From: Flavobacterium indicum GPTSA100-9 = DSM 17447
GTDB taxonomy: Bacteria; Bacteroidota; Bacteroidia; Flavobacteriales; Flavobacteriaceae
DNA: 64,000 bases
Reading direction: 5' to 3'
NCBI RefSeq assembly: GCF_000455605.1
Contig: NC_017025.1
Coordinates: 1,178,001 to 1,242,000 of the forward strand
Position numbers and translations under genes: made by a program. Of this stretch, positions 1 through 9,176 are shown in pieces (within the stretch, counting starts at the first letter, position 1; every line of letters starts with the position of its first letter). Below the pieces are notes generated by a model. The model searched no databases. It was not told the origin of the DNA and saw only the letters and a program-made list of their open reading frames with translations.

Positions 1-677
1 TCAAATTTTAATCGGAATTGTGCTTTTGCTAATAAATCCTGACTCTTTGGAAAATGCACATTAAAAAGCGCAGCATTTTTCGGAATTAAGTGCAATTCAT
101 TGATTATTGAATCAAGTAATGTTTCTGAAAATAATGCTTGTGTTTCAATAAATAATTGTTGCATTAATTTGGAAATCACTTTACTATTAATGCCTTTATT
201 ATTTAATTTTTCAGTACTCGGATACACCGGTTGCATGGCACTTCGTAAACTGGCTTTGTGGGTATCTAATGTCTCCAATTCAGGATGAGCCATATTAAAA
301 GTACCATTGAAATTGGTAATCTTACCAAAAATTACATAGACAACATTCAATTGTAAACTTTCTTTAATCCACTTTTGGCCTTGAAACCAAACCAATTCCA
401 TTTGTCCTGTATCATCAACAAAAGTAGCAACTAATCTCGATTTCCCTTTTCCTTGTTCAACCGTTTTTATATGGATTATTTTACCCACTAGTTGAACTTC
501 TGAATTACTATTAACGAGTTGATTGATTTTATAATATCTGGTTCTATCAATATATCGATTGGGATACAGATTTAGTAAATCACCATATTTATGAATGTTC
601 AATTCCTTACGAAGTAAGTCACCTCGTTGTGGGCCAACACCTTTTAAATATTCTATGGGAGTTTCTAGTAGATTCAA
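1..677 (-). CDS. recG: ATP-dependent DNA helicase RecG, N-terminal part (truncated by window edge)
   Basis: The reverse strand reads as the RecG N-terminal wedge/OB region. The protein begins NLLETPIEYLKGVGPQRG, the family's typical opening with a helix-hairpin GVGP element, followed by an OB-fold segment (residues about 55-150). RecG remodels stalled replication forks and branched DNA in the cytoplasm. The helicase motor lies beyond the window edge, so Walker motifs cannot be checked. The start is probably TTG at 677: an in-frame TAA lies three codons upstream and no ATG fits. Seen: N-terminal sequence and frame. Known: RecG family role. Inferred: the rest of the gene is intact outside the window. 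Confidence 0.88.
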   Translation of the reverse strand, partial: MNLLETPIEYLKGVGPQRGDLLRKELNIHKYGDLLNLYPNRYIDRTRYYKINQLVNSNSEVQLVGKIIHIKTVEQGKGKSRLVATFVDDTGQMELVWFQGQKWIKESLQLNVVYVIFGKITNFNGTFNMAHPELETLDTHKASLRSAMQPVYPSTEKLNNKGINSKVISKLMQQLFIETQALFSETLLDSIINELHLIPKNAALFNVHFPKSQDLLAKAQFRLKF

Positions 678-759
678 CGTTTTTTAAAATTCGATTTAAA
701 ATAGTTTAGATTTCAAATTTAGAACTTTAATTCTTAAGATAAATTATATTTTATAAATT

Positions 760-1476
760 TTAAATAGGTATCAAATCACAAAAATAAAATCCATATTCAT
801 TGGGCGTTTCGGTACAACTGTCTTCTGTCTTTGGTTTTGGATAGGTTTTATATACAATTTCACCAATTTCAAAAGTTACGGGTTCATCAAAAATTGGACC
901 ATCAAAAATAAAAGTATGAAATTCTCCGTTTTCCCCACATGGATCGACATTTGGAGGTAAATCGGCTAAAAACTGTTCGTCTATTACTCTTCCCACAAAA
1001 CTTTGGTCTAAAAATTGTTCATTTACACAAACCACAATTGTTTTAAAGCCTAATTGTAAAAAATCAAGAATCATTTCTTTAGTATCTTTTTTCCAAAGTG
1101 GAAAATGAGCGGTGATTCCTAAAGAATGTAATTTGTCTTCTCTATATTTACGTAAATCTTCTAAAAATATATCCCCAAAAAGAGTATCTTGAATTCCTTT
1201 TTCTTTAAAAAAGAGCAATTTTTCTAGCATTATTTTTTCATAGTCTTCCATACTAGGCATTTCTGGAAGTTCCATTTTAATTAATGGAATGCCTATTTTT
1301 TTAGCTTGTTGTTCTACTAACTCTGTTCGAACACCATGCATTGAAACTCGATTAAATGCTCCATTAATACTAGTGAACAAATATTGTATGTTAAACTCAT
1401 TTGATTGTAGCGCATAATTAAGCGCTAAAGCAGAATCTTTTCCACTGCTCCAATTAAAATAGGCGTTCTTTTTCAA
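760..1476 (-). CDS. Dph6-like ATP-pyrophosphatase (diphthine--ammonia ligase family, DUF71)
   Basis: 238 aa. The N-terminus carries the PP-loop motif SSGKDS (residues 10-15) of ATP-pyrophosphatases, and the rest matches the DUF71/Dph6 fold, including a GVRTELVEQQA segment and a C-terminal GENGEFHTF motif typical of the family. Eukaryotic Dph6 amidates diphthine on EF2; bacteria lack diphthamide, so the bacterial substrate is unknown and is not assigned here. Cytosolic, no signal peptide. Transcribed away from the M1 peptidase gene that starts at 1598. The family call is firm, the biological role is not. Confidence 0.85.
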   Translation of the reverse strand: MKKNAYFNWSSGKDSALALNYALQSNEFNIQYLFTSINGAFNRVSMHGVRTELVEQQAKKIGIPLIKMELPEMPSMEDYEKIMLEKLLFFKEKGIQDTLFGDIFLEDLRKYREDKLHSLGITAHFPLWKKDTKEMILDFLQLGFKTIVVCVNEQFLDQSFVGRVIDEQFLADLPPNVDPCGENGEFHTFIFDGPIFDEPVTFEIGEIVYKTYPKPKTEDSCTETPNEYGFYFCDLIPI

Positions 1477-1597
1477 ATTAGTTGGTTTTTACATTAAAAC
1501 TTATTTTTGGCTAAAATGCGAAGATACTTCATAATTCATGAATATCTACTGCAAAAAAGTTGAAATTGATTATATTCGTGACAGATTTTTACCCATT

Positions 1598-3697
1598 ATG
1601 AGAGTTATATTTTTTCTTTTATTTTCTGTACTATCATTTTCACAACAAACAAAATTTGTCGATTTTGTTCAATGTGAGGCTAAAGTTATGCCCGATTTTA
1701 ATTCAAAATCAATTTCTGGAGCAATACGTTACCAATTTAAAGTCAAAAATGAAATCGATTCGATTCGAATTGATGCCAAAAATATGGACATTAATGGTGA
1801 ATTGAAAATCAATGGAAAACGAGTTAATTTTAAGTACAACTCCAAAGAGATTATTCTGTTTGAAGGGTATAAAAAAGGGAAAAATACGCTTGAATTTACT
1901 TATGAATGTACACCAAAACAGACGTTGTATTTTGTGGGTTCTGTTGATGACTTTCAAATTTGGACACAAGGACAAGGCCGATATACCAGTCATTGGTTGC
2001 CCAGTTTTGATGATGTGAATGAGAAAGTAATCTTTAATATTGAATTTGAAATTGATTATCGATGGTCTTTTTACACTGGCTTTTCAAACGGAAAACAAAT
2101 TCGAGAAAAAAAGAAACAACGAATGCCTGGTTATGCATTTGTTTATGAACCAAAAAATTCTGTATTGAAGTTCAAAATGAAAAAACCGATGTCTTCTTAT
2201 TTAGTGATGTTAGCCATTGGAAAATTTGATAAGAAAGAATTTAAAAGCAAATCAGGAACACCAATAGAGTTATGGTATGATACTAGGGATGAAGCTAAAT
2301 TTGAACCTACTTACCGTTATTCTAAAGAAATATTTGATTTTTTAGAACAAGAAATTCAATTTAAGTATCCTTGGCAAATTTACCGACAAGTACCGGTTCG
2401 GGATTTTTTATATGCTGGTATGGAGAACACCACTTCTACCATTTTTGCACAAGATTTTGTAGTGGATTCCATTGGATTTAATGATCGAAATTATGTTAAT
2501 GTCAACGCACATGAATTAGCTCATCAATGGTTTGGTGATGTGGTAACGGCAACTTCAGGTAAACACCATTGGTTACAAGAAGGATTTGCCACTTATTATG
2601 CCTTATTGGCCGAACAGCATGTGTTTGGTGACGATTATTTCTATAATGAATTGTATGATTATGCTTTGCAATTGAAAAAAGCAGCAAAAACCGATACGAT
2701 TCCGGTTTTAAATGAAAAAGCCAGTTCGTTATCATTTTATAAAAAAGGAGCTTGGGCATTACATACCATGCGAGAAGATATTGGGCGTGATAATTTTCAA
2801 AAAATTGTTAAAAATTATTTGAGAAAATACCAATTTAAAAATGTTTCTACCGAGGAATTTTTGAATGAAGTGGTTCGAGTTGTTCCTACTTATGATGTAC
2901 AAAAATTTAAAAAGAGTTGGTTAGAATCTTCTGATTTTGATATGAATTTAGCTGAAACGTATCTGAAAAAAAACAAAGCGGTTGCTGATTATATAGCTAT
3001 TGTAAAAAAGAAAGCCGATGTTTCGACTTACAAAGAAATTTTAAATTCTAATGCCTATTTTTCAATCAAACAATATTTGTTTTATCGAATGGCTTCGGTT
3101 CCTTTTGAAAAGAAAAAGGAATTAATTGAAATTGGCATGAAGCAAAATTTATATGTTCGACAAGCAATTGCAGAAACCATAGCGGAAATTCCGGTCGAAT
3201 TTAAATCAGATTACGAAACGTTTTTAAATGATGCATCGTATAAAACCAAAGAAATTGCATTAGTGCATTTATGTAATAATTTTCCAGAACAGGCCAACGA
3301 TTATTTAGAAAAAACGAAAACGATTGTTGGAAATAATGATTTTAGCTTTAAAATAACCTGGTTGAAATTGGGTTTTCTTTATGGTGAATTAACTGAATAT
3401 GAAAGGAATACAATACTAACCGAATTGTTAGCTTTAACACATGTAAACTTTGAAAGTTCTGTTAGACAAAATGCCTTAGAAGTTTTACTTGAGTTAGAAC
3501 CTTTCAATGAAAAAGTGATTGAAGGTTTGTTTTTGGCTACACAACATCATAAGTGGCAATTTACCTCATTTGCTCGAAATACTATTCGTAAATTATTAAA
3601 AGACATAACCTATAGACAAAAAGTCGAACAACTGGTTTTAAATTCCGATGAATCGATGAAGAATTTATATTTAAAATTTTTAAATGAGAAACAGTAA
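1598..3697 (+). CDS. M1 family metallopeptidase (aminopeptidase N-like), secreted
   Basis: About 699 aa from the chosen ATG at 1598. An upstream in-frame ATG (1538) would add 20 residues before a clear signal peptide (MRVIFFLLFSVLSFSQ), so 1598 is preferred; a near-consensus -7 box (TATATTCG, 1571-1578) also lies between the two starts. The catalytic domain has the substrate-anchoring GMEN motif, the zinc site HELAH and the downstream glutamate in WLQEG, which is the HExxH-18-E signature of M1 enzymes. The C-terminal third is helical and HEAT-like. It probably removes N-terminal residues from peptides in the periplasm. A second M1 peptidase lies at 37062-38681. Followed by a strong terminator. 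Confidence 0.93.
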   Translation: MRVIFFLLFSVLSFSQQTKFVDFVQCEAKVMPDFNSKSISGAIRYQFKVKNEIDSIRIDAKNMDINGELKINGKRVNFKYNSKEIILFEGYKKGKNTLEFTYECTPKQTLYFVGSVDDFQIWTQGQGRYTSHWLPSFDDVNEKVIFNIEFEIDYRWSFYTGFSNGKQIREKKKQRMPGYAFVYEPKNSVLKFKMKKPMSSYLVMLAIGKFDKKEFKSKSGTPIELWYDTRDEAKFEPTYRYSKEIFDFLEQEIQFKYPWQIYRQVPVRDFLYAGMENTTSTIFAQDFVVDSIGFNDRNYVNVNAHELAHQWFGDVVTATSGKHHWLQEGFATYYALLAEQHVFGDDYFYNELYDYALQLKKAAKTDTIPVLNEKASSLSFYKKGAWALHTMREDIGRDNFQKIVKNYLRKYQFKNVSTEEFLNEVVRVVPTYDVQKFKKSWLESSDFDMNLAETYLKKNKAVADYIAIVKKKADVSTYKEILNSNAYFSIKQYLFYRMASVPFEKKKELIEIGMKQNLYVRQAIAETIAEIPVEFKSDYETFLNDASYKTKEIALVHLCNNFPEQANDYLEKTKTIVGNNDFSFKITWLKLGFLYGELTEYERNTILTELLALTHVNFESSVRQNALEVLLELEPFNEKVIEGLFLATQHHKWQFTSFARNTIRKLLKDITYRQKVEQLVLNSDESMKNLYLKFLNEKQ

Positions 3698-3700
3698 ACA

Positions 3701-3736
3701 AAAAACCTGATAGTTGCATATCAGGTTTTTGTTTTT
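3701..3736 (+). terminator. Rho-independent terminator after the M1 peptidase gene
   Basis: Perfect 12-bp stem (arms 3701-3712 and 3719-3730) with loop GTTGCA, followed by a T-rich tail. It starts 3 bp after the stop codon. Confidence 0.9.
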
Positions 3737-3756
3737 ATTATGAAAGTAAATTGCAC

Positions 3757-4281
3757 TTAAAATACGTGCTTTAATTCTTCTTTAATAAAACTGATAGCTA
3801 CACCGCTTAATGATTCCGATTGTGAAGCATCAATCAAAAATTTATTTCGTAGTTCTTCACCTGTTTGCACTTCTCCACCAATAGAAACCGTTCTTAATTG
3901 AGCTACAATACTATTTTTAGTTTTCATGATTACTTCCCAACATTCACCGGTTAAGTAAATTTGTTGGGTTAAATTATGTTCGTATTCGGTTTGAATGTTA
4001 TGAATTAATAAAGTTGCATAACTTGGAGCATCTAATGTTCCTGGCTCTACACGCATCATTAAATTAACTGGATTGATTCGTTCTAAAAACAAAACCATTC
4101 TTTCATAGGCTTGCAAACGAATGGGTAAAGATTGCTTTTGATTTTCACGTAAAAGTTCAAATTTTCTACGGTTTTCTTCTGCCGTAAAAAAGCGTTGTGA
4201 CATTACAAATGCAACTCCTCCTGTAATTAAAGCCGGAATAGTGTAAGCGGCAATTTCTAATAATTTATCTTCAATAACCAT
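3757..4281 (-). CDS. Conserved membrane-anchored hypothetical protein (DUF7935-like)
   Basis: 174 aa. One N-terminal hydrophobic segment (residues about 10-28, AAYTIPALITGGVAFVM) is followed by a charged helical cytosolic domain beginning EENRRKFELLRENQK. The sequence looks like a small family common in Flavobacteriaceae; I recall it as DUF7935 but am not certain of the number. No catalytic motif is visible. It stands alone, convergent with the M1 peptidase gene. Function unknown; a membrane-tethered coiled structural role is only a guess. Confidence 0.75.
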   Translation of the reverse strand: MVIEDKLLEIAAYTIPALITGGVAFVMSQRFFTAEENRRKFELLRENQKQSLPIRLQAYERMVLFLERINPVNLMMRVEPGTLDAPSYATLLIHNIQTEYEHNLTQQIYLTGECWEVIMKTKNSIVAQLRTVSIGGEVQTGEELRNKFLIDASQSESLSGVAISFIKEELKHVF

Positions 4282-4340
4282 AATTTCAGTTTTTTTACAA
4301 AAATATACTTTTTGATGCGACTATTGAATAAGATTTTTTA

Positions 4341-4348
4341 TATTTTTG
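4341..4348 (+). promoter_or_regulatory. Candidate Bacteroidota -7 box for the gene at 4387
   Basis: TATTTTTG matches TAnnTTTG exactly, 38 bp before the ATG. No well-spaced -33 TTG accompanies it (nearest spacings 14 and 26), so it is tentative. Confidence 0.45.
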
Positions 4349-4386
4349 AAAGAGCCTCAAAATCACTGTAATAAAACAATTTTTTT

Positions 4387-5583
4387 ATGAATAGACTTTT
4401 TTATTTATTGTTTTTTACATTTTCTTTTCTCTTTTCACAAAAGGGTGAAAAAAAAGATTTTGTCCTTATTATAAAAGATAAAGATACCGATAAAGTGATT
4501 TCTAATGCTTCGGTTTCAATAAACAAATACAATCAAGATTATTTTAGTAATGAAGAAGGTATAGTGAAATTTGAATTGGCAAAACCGTCAAAAATTACGA
4601 TTACTCATCCCGATTATAAAGTTTTAATTTTGCAATCCATCCAAATTAAAGAAAATCCAATGGTTGTTTATTTACAGCCTTTTTCACAAGAAATTGAAGA
4701 ATTAATCATTACGAATAAACATCCACAAACCATATTAAAAAAGCTTGTTGAAGTATCAGAAGAAAATTTGACTCTTCCGGTTCGATTGAAGATATATTCT
4801 AGAGAATTTTATAAAAGCAACGGGAATTTTACATCTTATAACGACGGATTGGTTAATTTTTGTTTGAATGGAAAACCGAATAATGTTCAAATTGATTTAT
4901 TGATTGAACAAAACCGAACCATTGGTTTACCCGACAATGATTTTTTTGATAGAACGACCTTGGGTTATAATTTAAATGATATAGTTAAAAATTATTATGA
5001 ATTTAATTATTTAAAAAAGGTATTGGATGCTAAAGCCAAGAAAAAATTTGATTATGAAATAAAGACCCATAAGCAAAATCCCGATTGGTACATTATGGTT
5101 ATTCGGCCAAAACCAGAAGTCGAAGAATTTCTTCCTGAATACAAAATTGTTTATGATTTTAAGAAAAATATCATTTTTGAAATGGGATATGAGGTACCCT
5201 TAGAAAAAATATATTTTGCTGATGTGACCAATTTTAAAGTCATAAAGGGAAGTATTTTCAAATCAAATTTTACAGCAACCTATAAACAAGATAACGGATA
5301 TTATTTTTTATTGTCTTCTAAAGAAGAAATCGGATTTAAAGCTGAAAACAAAAAGGGTTTAAAAAAAGATATTGAAATAACGAATTATCTCATCACCACC
5401 GAGCATAGTAAAAAATTAGTGCCTTATGATCCTATTGACGTATTTAAAGATAAATCGTTAATCAATAAGAAAGATAAAATTATTACCGAATATTGGGAAG
5501 AAAACTCGGGTTTAGTCTTGACTACTGAAGAGAAAAAAATTATTCAAGAAATTAATCAATCCCAACCAAAAAATATGGATTAA
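4387..5583 (+). CDS. Secreted protein with CarboxypepD_reg-like N-terminal domain, function unknown
   Basis: 398 aa. A signal peptide (MNRLFYLLFFTFSFLFSQ) is followed by a beta-sandwich of the carboxypeptidase-regulatory-like type at residues about 23-95 (conserved flow: DKDTDKVISNASVSI, then a GIVKFELA strand). The remaining 300 residues have no motif I recognise but resemble the periplasmic or outer-membrane-associated proteins of Flavobacteria in which this domain precedes a beta-rich region. It has its own candidate -7 box and lies 47 bp ahead of the helicase gene, which has its own candidate promoter. Role unknown; cell-envelope location is inferred from the signal peptide. Confidence 0.8.
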   Translation: MNRLFYLLFFTFSFLFSQKGEKKDFVLIIKDKDTDKVISNASVSINKYNQDYFSNEEGIVKFELAKPSKITITHPDYKVLILQSIQIKENPMVVYLQPFSQEIEELIITNKHPQTILKKLVEVSEENLTLPVRLKIYSREFYKSNGNFTSYNDGLVNFCLNGKPNNVQIDLLIEQNRTIGLPDNDFFDRTTLGYNLNDIVKNYYEFNYLKKVLDAKAKKKFDYEIKTHKQNPDWYIMVIRPKPEVEEFLPEYKIVYDFKKNIIFEMGYEVPLEKIYFADVTNFKVIKGSIFKSNFTATYKQDNGYYFLLSSKEEIGFKAENKKGLKKDIEITNYLITTEHSKKLVPYDPIDVFKDKSLINKKDKIITEYWEENSGLVLTTEEKKIIQEINQSQPKNMD

Positions 5584-5597
5584 ACCGCCCTTTTATG

Positions 5598-5605
5598 TAT
5601 TTTTG
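5598..5605 (+). promoter_or_regulatory. Candidate -7 box for the UvrD/PcrA helicase gene
   Basis: TATTTTTG, a perfect TAnnTTTG, lies 25 bp before the ATG at 5631. It would give a short leader typical of this phylum. No TTG at ideal spacing was found. Confidence 0.45.
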
Positions 5606-5630
5606 CATGACCTGATGAAAAAGAAAATTT

Positions 5631-7964
5631 ATGCAGCATTACATTGACCAATTAAATGAAGCACAACGCGCACCTGTTTTACAAAAAGACGGCGCTATGA
5701 TTGTAATTGCCGGAGCGGGTTCTGGTAAAACTAGGGTGTTAACCATGCGTATTGCTTATTTAATGCACCAAGGCGTAGATGCGTTTAATATTTTGGCCTT
5801 AACATTTACAAACAAGGCGGCTCGTGAAATGAAAAATCGTATTGCGAGTATTGTAGGAAATAATGAAGCCAAAAATCTATGGATGGGAACTTTCCATTCC
5901 GTTTTTGCAAAAATACTTCGTATAGAATCTGAGAAATTGGGATATCCTTCAAATTTCACTATTTATGATACACAGGATTCGGTTCGATTAATTGGGCAAA
6001 TCATTAAGGAAATGCAATTGGATAAAGATGTGTACAAACCTAAGCAGGTGTTGGGGCGCATCTCACAATATAAAAACTCACTCATAACCGTAAGAGCGTA
6101 TTTCAATAATCCTGAGTTACAAGAAGCGGATGCTATGAGTAAGAAACCGCGAATGGGGGAAATTTACCAGAATTATGTGGAGCGTTGTTTTAAATCGGGC
6201 GCCATGGATTTTGATGATTTATTGTTGAAAACCAATGAATTATTGAATCGTTTTCCCGATGTGTTGGCTAAATACCAAGACCGTTTTCGTTACATTTTAG
6301 TGGATGAGTACCAAGATACCAACCATTCGCAATACTTGATTGTAAAAGCTTTGTCGGATCGATTCCAAAATATTTGTGTAGTAGGAGACGATGCTCAAAG
6401 TATCTATGCATTCCGCGGTGCGAATATCAACAATATTTTAAATTTCCAAAAAGATTATGACGGAGTAAAAATGTTTCGTTTGGAGCAGAATTACCGTTCC
6501 TCTCGAAATATTGTGGAAGCGGCCAATAATGTTATTGATAAAAATAAAACCAAATTAGATAAAGTTGTTTGGACCGATAACGAAGACGGTCCGCCTATAA
6601 AAGTACATCGCAGTTTAACCGATAGTGAGGAAGGTCGTTTTGTGGCTTCCACTATTTTTGAACAAAAGATGCAAAAACAATTGCCAAATAATCATTTTGC
6701 AGTGTTGTATCGAACAAATGCACAATCGCGTTCCATTGAAGATGCTTTGCGTAAGCGCGATATTCCTTATCGTATTTATGGAGGATTATCGTTCTATCAA
6801 CGTAAAGAAATTAAGGATGTTTTGGCGTATTTACGATTGGTTATTAATCCGAAAGATGAAGAGGCTTTAGTACGTGTTATCAATTATCCAGCCCGAGGAA
6901 TTGGAGATACCACAGTTGAAAAATTAACGGTAGCAGCCAATCATTATAAGCGTTCGATTTTTGAAGTGATGCAACACATCGATAAAATCGATTTAAAACT
7001 AAATTCAGGTACCAAACAAAAGTTGCAAGATTTTGTTACGATGATTCAGAGTTTTCAAGTAATCAATGAAAATCAGGATGCGTTTTATTTAACTGATCAT
7101 GTGACCAAGAAAACCGGTTTGGTACAAGAATTGAAAAAAGACGGAACACCTGAAGGTATTGCACGTATTGAAAATATTGAAGAGTTATTAAACGGTATTA
7201 AAGATTTTACAGAAGGACAAAAAGAAATTGATGGTGCACGTGGTTCTTTGGCTGAATTTTTAGAAGATGTAGCACTAGCAACCGATTTAGATAACGATAC
7301 AGGCGATGACGATCGCGTGGCTTTAATGACCATTCACTTAGCAAAAGGATTAGAATTTCCGCATGTGTTCATTGTAGGATTAGAGGAAGATTTATTTCCA
7401 AGTGCTATGAGTTTAAATACCCGAAGTGAGTTAGAAGAAGAACGTCGTTTGTTTTATGTTGCACTAACGCGTGCCGAACACCAAGCCTATTTAACCTATG
7501 CGCAATCGCGTTACCGTTGGGGTAAATTAGTTGACAGTGAACCATCTCGATTTATAGAAGAAATTGACGATCGATATTTAGATTATTTGAATCCGATGGA
7601 TACCAATTATCGTTACAAACCCATGATGGATATTGACATTTTTGGGGATGTAGATAAATCAAAATTACGTTTAAATAAACCAGTTGCAGGAACACCACCC
7701 GCTTATATTACGAGTCAAGAACCAATTTCTACAGCTAATATTAGAAGATTAAAACCGGTTAATGCCAGTAGCTCATCTTCAAAAAGTACTACTATAGACA
7801 GTAATTTAAAAATTGGAGCTATTGTTATGCACGAACGCTTTGGTAAAGGTGAAATTGTAAATTTAGAAGGCGTGGGTGCCGATAAAAAAGCAGAAATTCG
7901 TTTTGATGTGGGTGGGTTAAAGAAGTTATTGTTACGTTTTGCAAAGCTTGACGTGATTGGGTAA
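5631..7964 (+). CDS. UvrD/PcrA family ATP-dependent 3'-5' DNA helicase
   Basis: 777 aa, full length for the family. Superfamily 1A motifs appear in order: motif I GAGSGKT (about residue 28), motif Ia LTFTNKAAREM, motif II VDEYQDTN, motif III GDDAQSIYAFRG, motif IV EQNYRS, motif V IHLAKGLEFPHVF and motif VI RLFYVALTRA. The last 50 residues (IGAIVMHERFGKGEIV and onward) form the Tudor-like C-terminal module of PcrA, which contacts RNA polymerase in other bacteria. It unwinds DNA in nucleotide excision and mismatch repair and clears proteins from DNA. PcrA and UvrD cannot be told apart from sequence alone, so no symbol is given. Confidence 0.95.
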   Translation: MQHYIDQLNEAQRAPVLQKDGAMIVIAGAGSGKTRVLTMRIAYLMHQGVDAFNILALTFTNKAAREMKNRIASIVGNNEAKNLWMGTFHSVFAKILRIESEKLGYPSNFTIYDTQDSVRLIGQIIKEMQLDKDVYKPKQVLGRISQYKNSLITVRAYFNNPELQEADAMSKKPRMGEIYQNYVERCFKSGAMDFDDLLLKTNELLNRFPDVLAKYQDRFRYILVDEYQDTNHSQYLIVKALSDRFQNICVVGDDAQSIYAFRGANINNILNFQKDYDGVKMFRLEQNYRSSRNIVEAANNVIDKNKTKLDKVVWTDNEDGPPIKVHRSLTDSEEGRFVASTIFEQKMQKQLPNNHFAVLYRTNAQSRSIEDALRKRDIPYRIYGGLSFYQRKEIKDVLAYLRLVINPKDEEALVRVINYPARGIGDTTVEKLTVAANHYKRSIFEVMQHIDKIDLKLNSGTKQKLQDFVTMIQSFQVINENQDAFYLTDHVTKKTGLVQELKKDGTPEGIARIENIEELLNGIKDFTEGQKEIDGARGSLAEFLEDVALATDLDNDTGDDDRVALMTIHLAKGLEFPHVFIVGLEEDLFPSAMSLNTRSELEEERRLFYVALTRAEHQAYLTYAQSRYRWGKLVDSEPSRFIEEIDDRYLDYLNPMDTNYRYKPMMDIDIFGDVDKSKLRLNKPVAGTPPAYITSQEPISTANIRRLKPVNASSSSSKSTTIDSNLKIGAIVMHERFGKGEIVNLEGVGADKKAEIRFDVGGLKKLLLRFAKLDVIG

Positions 7965-8001
7965 ATTAGAATTTTAAAAATCAAAAATTAAATAAAAAGT
8001 A

Positions 8002-8460
8002 ATGAAAAGAATAAAATTTATAATGCCTGTAGCATTATTTTTAACGGTTTTTTTAATAAATTCATGTGCATTAAAGCCAATGCAATCTTCAAGAAAATAT
8101 ATCCAATTAGATAATGTTGATATTTCAGATTTAGGAAATGGAAAAGTTCTATTTCATAATTCTGGTTATTATTGCCCAGTTGCGACATGTGGTTGGGCAA
8201 CAAAAATGAATATCGTGGCTAATAATATTAATTTAGGTCAAATAAATTATGGAGAATTTTTTATAGTAGATTTAGCGTTAGGTGATTATGAGATTCAAAC
8301 GATATATAAGGATGTTTTTAAATTTAAACCAAAGCACAAGGTTAAAATTGATAGTGATACTAAAGTTATTTCAGTTTCAGTTAATAGTTTTTCAAAAAAA
8401 TTGAAAGTGACAAATGTTTTACCTAATGATATTAATAGTTTAAACCAACTTTCAAATTAA
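8002..8460 (+). CDS. Putative lipoprotein, function unknown
   Basis: 152 aa. A type II signal peptide ends in a lipobox (LINSC, modified Cys at residue 22). The mature part is short and beta-rich, with a pair of cysteines in YYCPVATCGWATK that could form a disulfide. It resembles no domain I can name. It follows the helicase gene by 37 bp and precedes the Sua5 gene by 38 bp on the same strand, so it may be co-transcribed, although the neighbours share no evident function. Confidence 0.7.
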   Translation: MKRIKFIMPVALFLTVFLINSCALKPMQSSRKYIQLDNVDISDLGNGKVLFHNSGYYCPVATCGWATKMNIVANNINLGQINYGEFFIVDLALGDYEIQTIYKDVFKFKPKHKVKIDSDTKVISVSVNSFSKKLKVTNVLPNDINSLNQLSN

Positions 8461-8498
8461 TAAGACAAGAAAGATTTTAAATTAGAGAAAATTTAACT

Positions 8499-9119
8499 AT
8501 GGCTGAATTTATAAAAATATACGAAGACAAACCCAGTGAAGCGGCTATAAAAAAAGTAGTTGAGGTATTGCGTAACGGAGGTTTAGTTATTTATCCTACC
8601 GATACGGTTTATGGCATTGGTTGTGATATTACCAATTCTCGTGCTTTAGAACGATTGGCTAAATTAAAAGATATCAAATTAGAAAAAGCGAATTTTTCTT
8701 TTGTTTGTTCCAGTTTAAGTAATTTATCAGATTACGTGCGACAAATTGATACGTCGACATTTAAAATTTTAAAGCGAGCTTTACCTGGTCCATACACGTT
8801 TATTCTTCCTGGAAATAATGATTTGCCTAAAGAATTCCGTAAGAAAAAAACGGTGGGTATTCGTGTGCCAGATAATAATATAGCCCGACAAATAGTAGAA
8901 GTACTTGGGAATCCAATTGTTTCCTCTTCCATTCACGATGAAGATGAGGTGATTGAGTATTCAACCGACCCAGAATTAATCTTCGAAAAATGGCAAAATA
9001 AAGTCGATTTAGTGATTGATGGGGGCTATGGTGAAAATGTTCCTTCAACGATTATCGATTTAACGGGTTATGAACCAGTTGTGGTTAGAGAAGGGAAGGG
9101 AGATGTGGATATTTTTTAA
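8499..9119 (+). CDS. L-threonylcarbamoyladenylate synthase (Sua5/YrdC/YciO family)
   Basis: 206 aa, a single YrdC-like domain without the C-terminal Sua5 extension. The conserved entry strand and loop GGLVIYPTDTVYGIGCD (residues about 28-44), the YrdC-type segment LPGPYTFILPG and VGIRVPD are all present. The enzyme makes threonylcarbamoyl-AMP from threonine, bicarbonate and ATP for the t6A37 modification of ANN-decoding tRNAs. A YciO-type paralogue cannot be excluded, since many Flavobacteria carry two members. The internal KLKDIKLEKANFSF stretch resembles the YciO subgroup, in which the first K-R-x-K-like element is altered. Cytosolic. Confidence 0.82.
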   Translation: MAEFIKIYEDKPSEAAIKKVVEVLRNGGLVIYPTDTVYGIGCDITNSRALERLAKLKDIKLEKANFSFVCSSLSNLSDYVRQIDTSTFKILKRALPGPYTFILPGNNDLPKEFRKKKTVGIRVPDNNIARQIVEVLGNPIVSSSIHDEDEVIEYSTDPELIFEKWQNKVDLVIDGGYGENVPSTIIDLTGYEPVVVREGKGDVDIF

Positions 9120-9176
9120 TTCACAATCAAAAATCAACCATTCACTCTATTAATTTTTTTTTCGCCTCTATAAAAT

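Noticed and set aside
100..288. 62-aa plus-strand frame
   Set aside because: Antisense to recG, which shows clear family sequence in the other strand.
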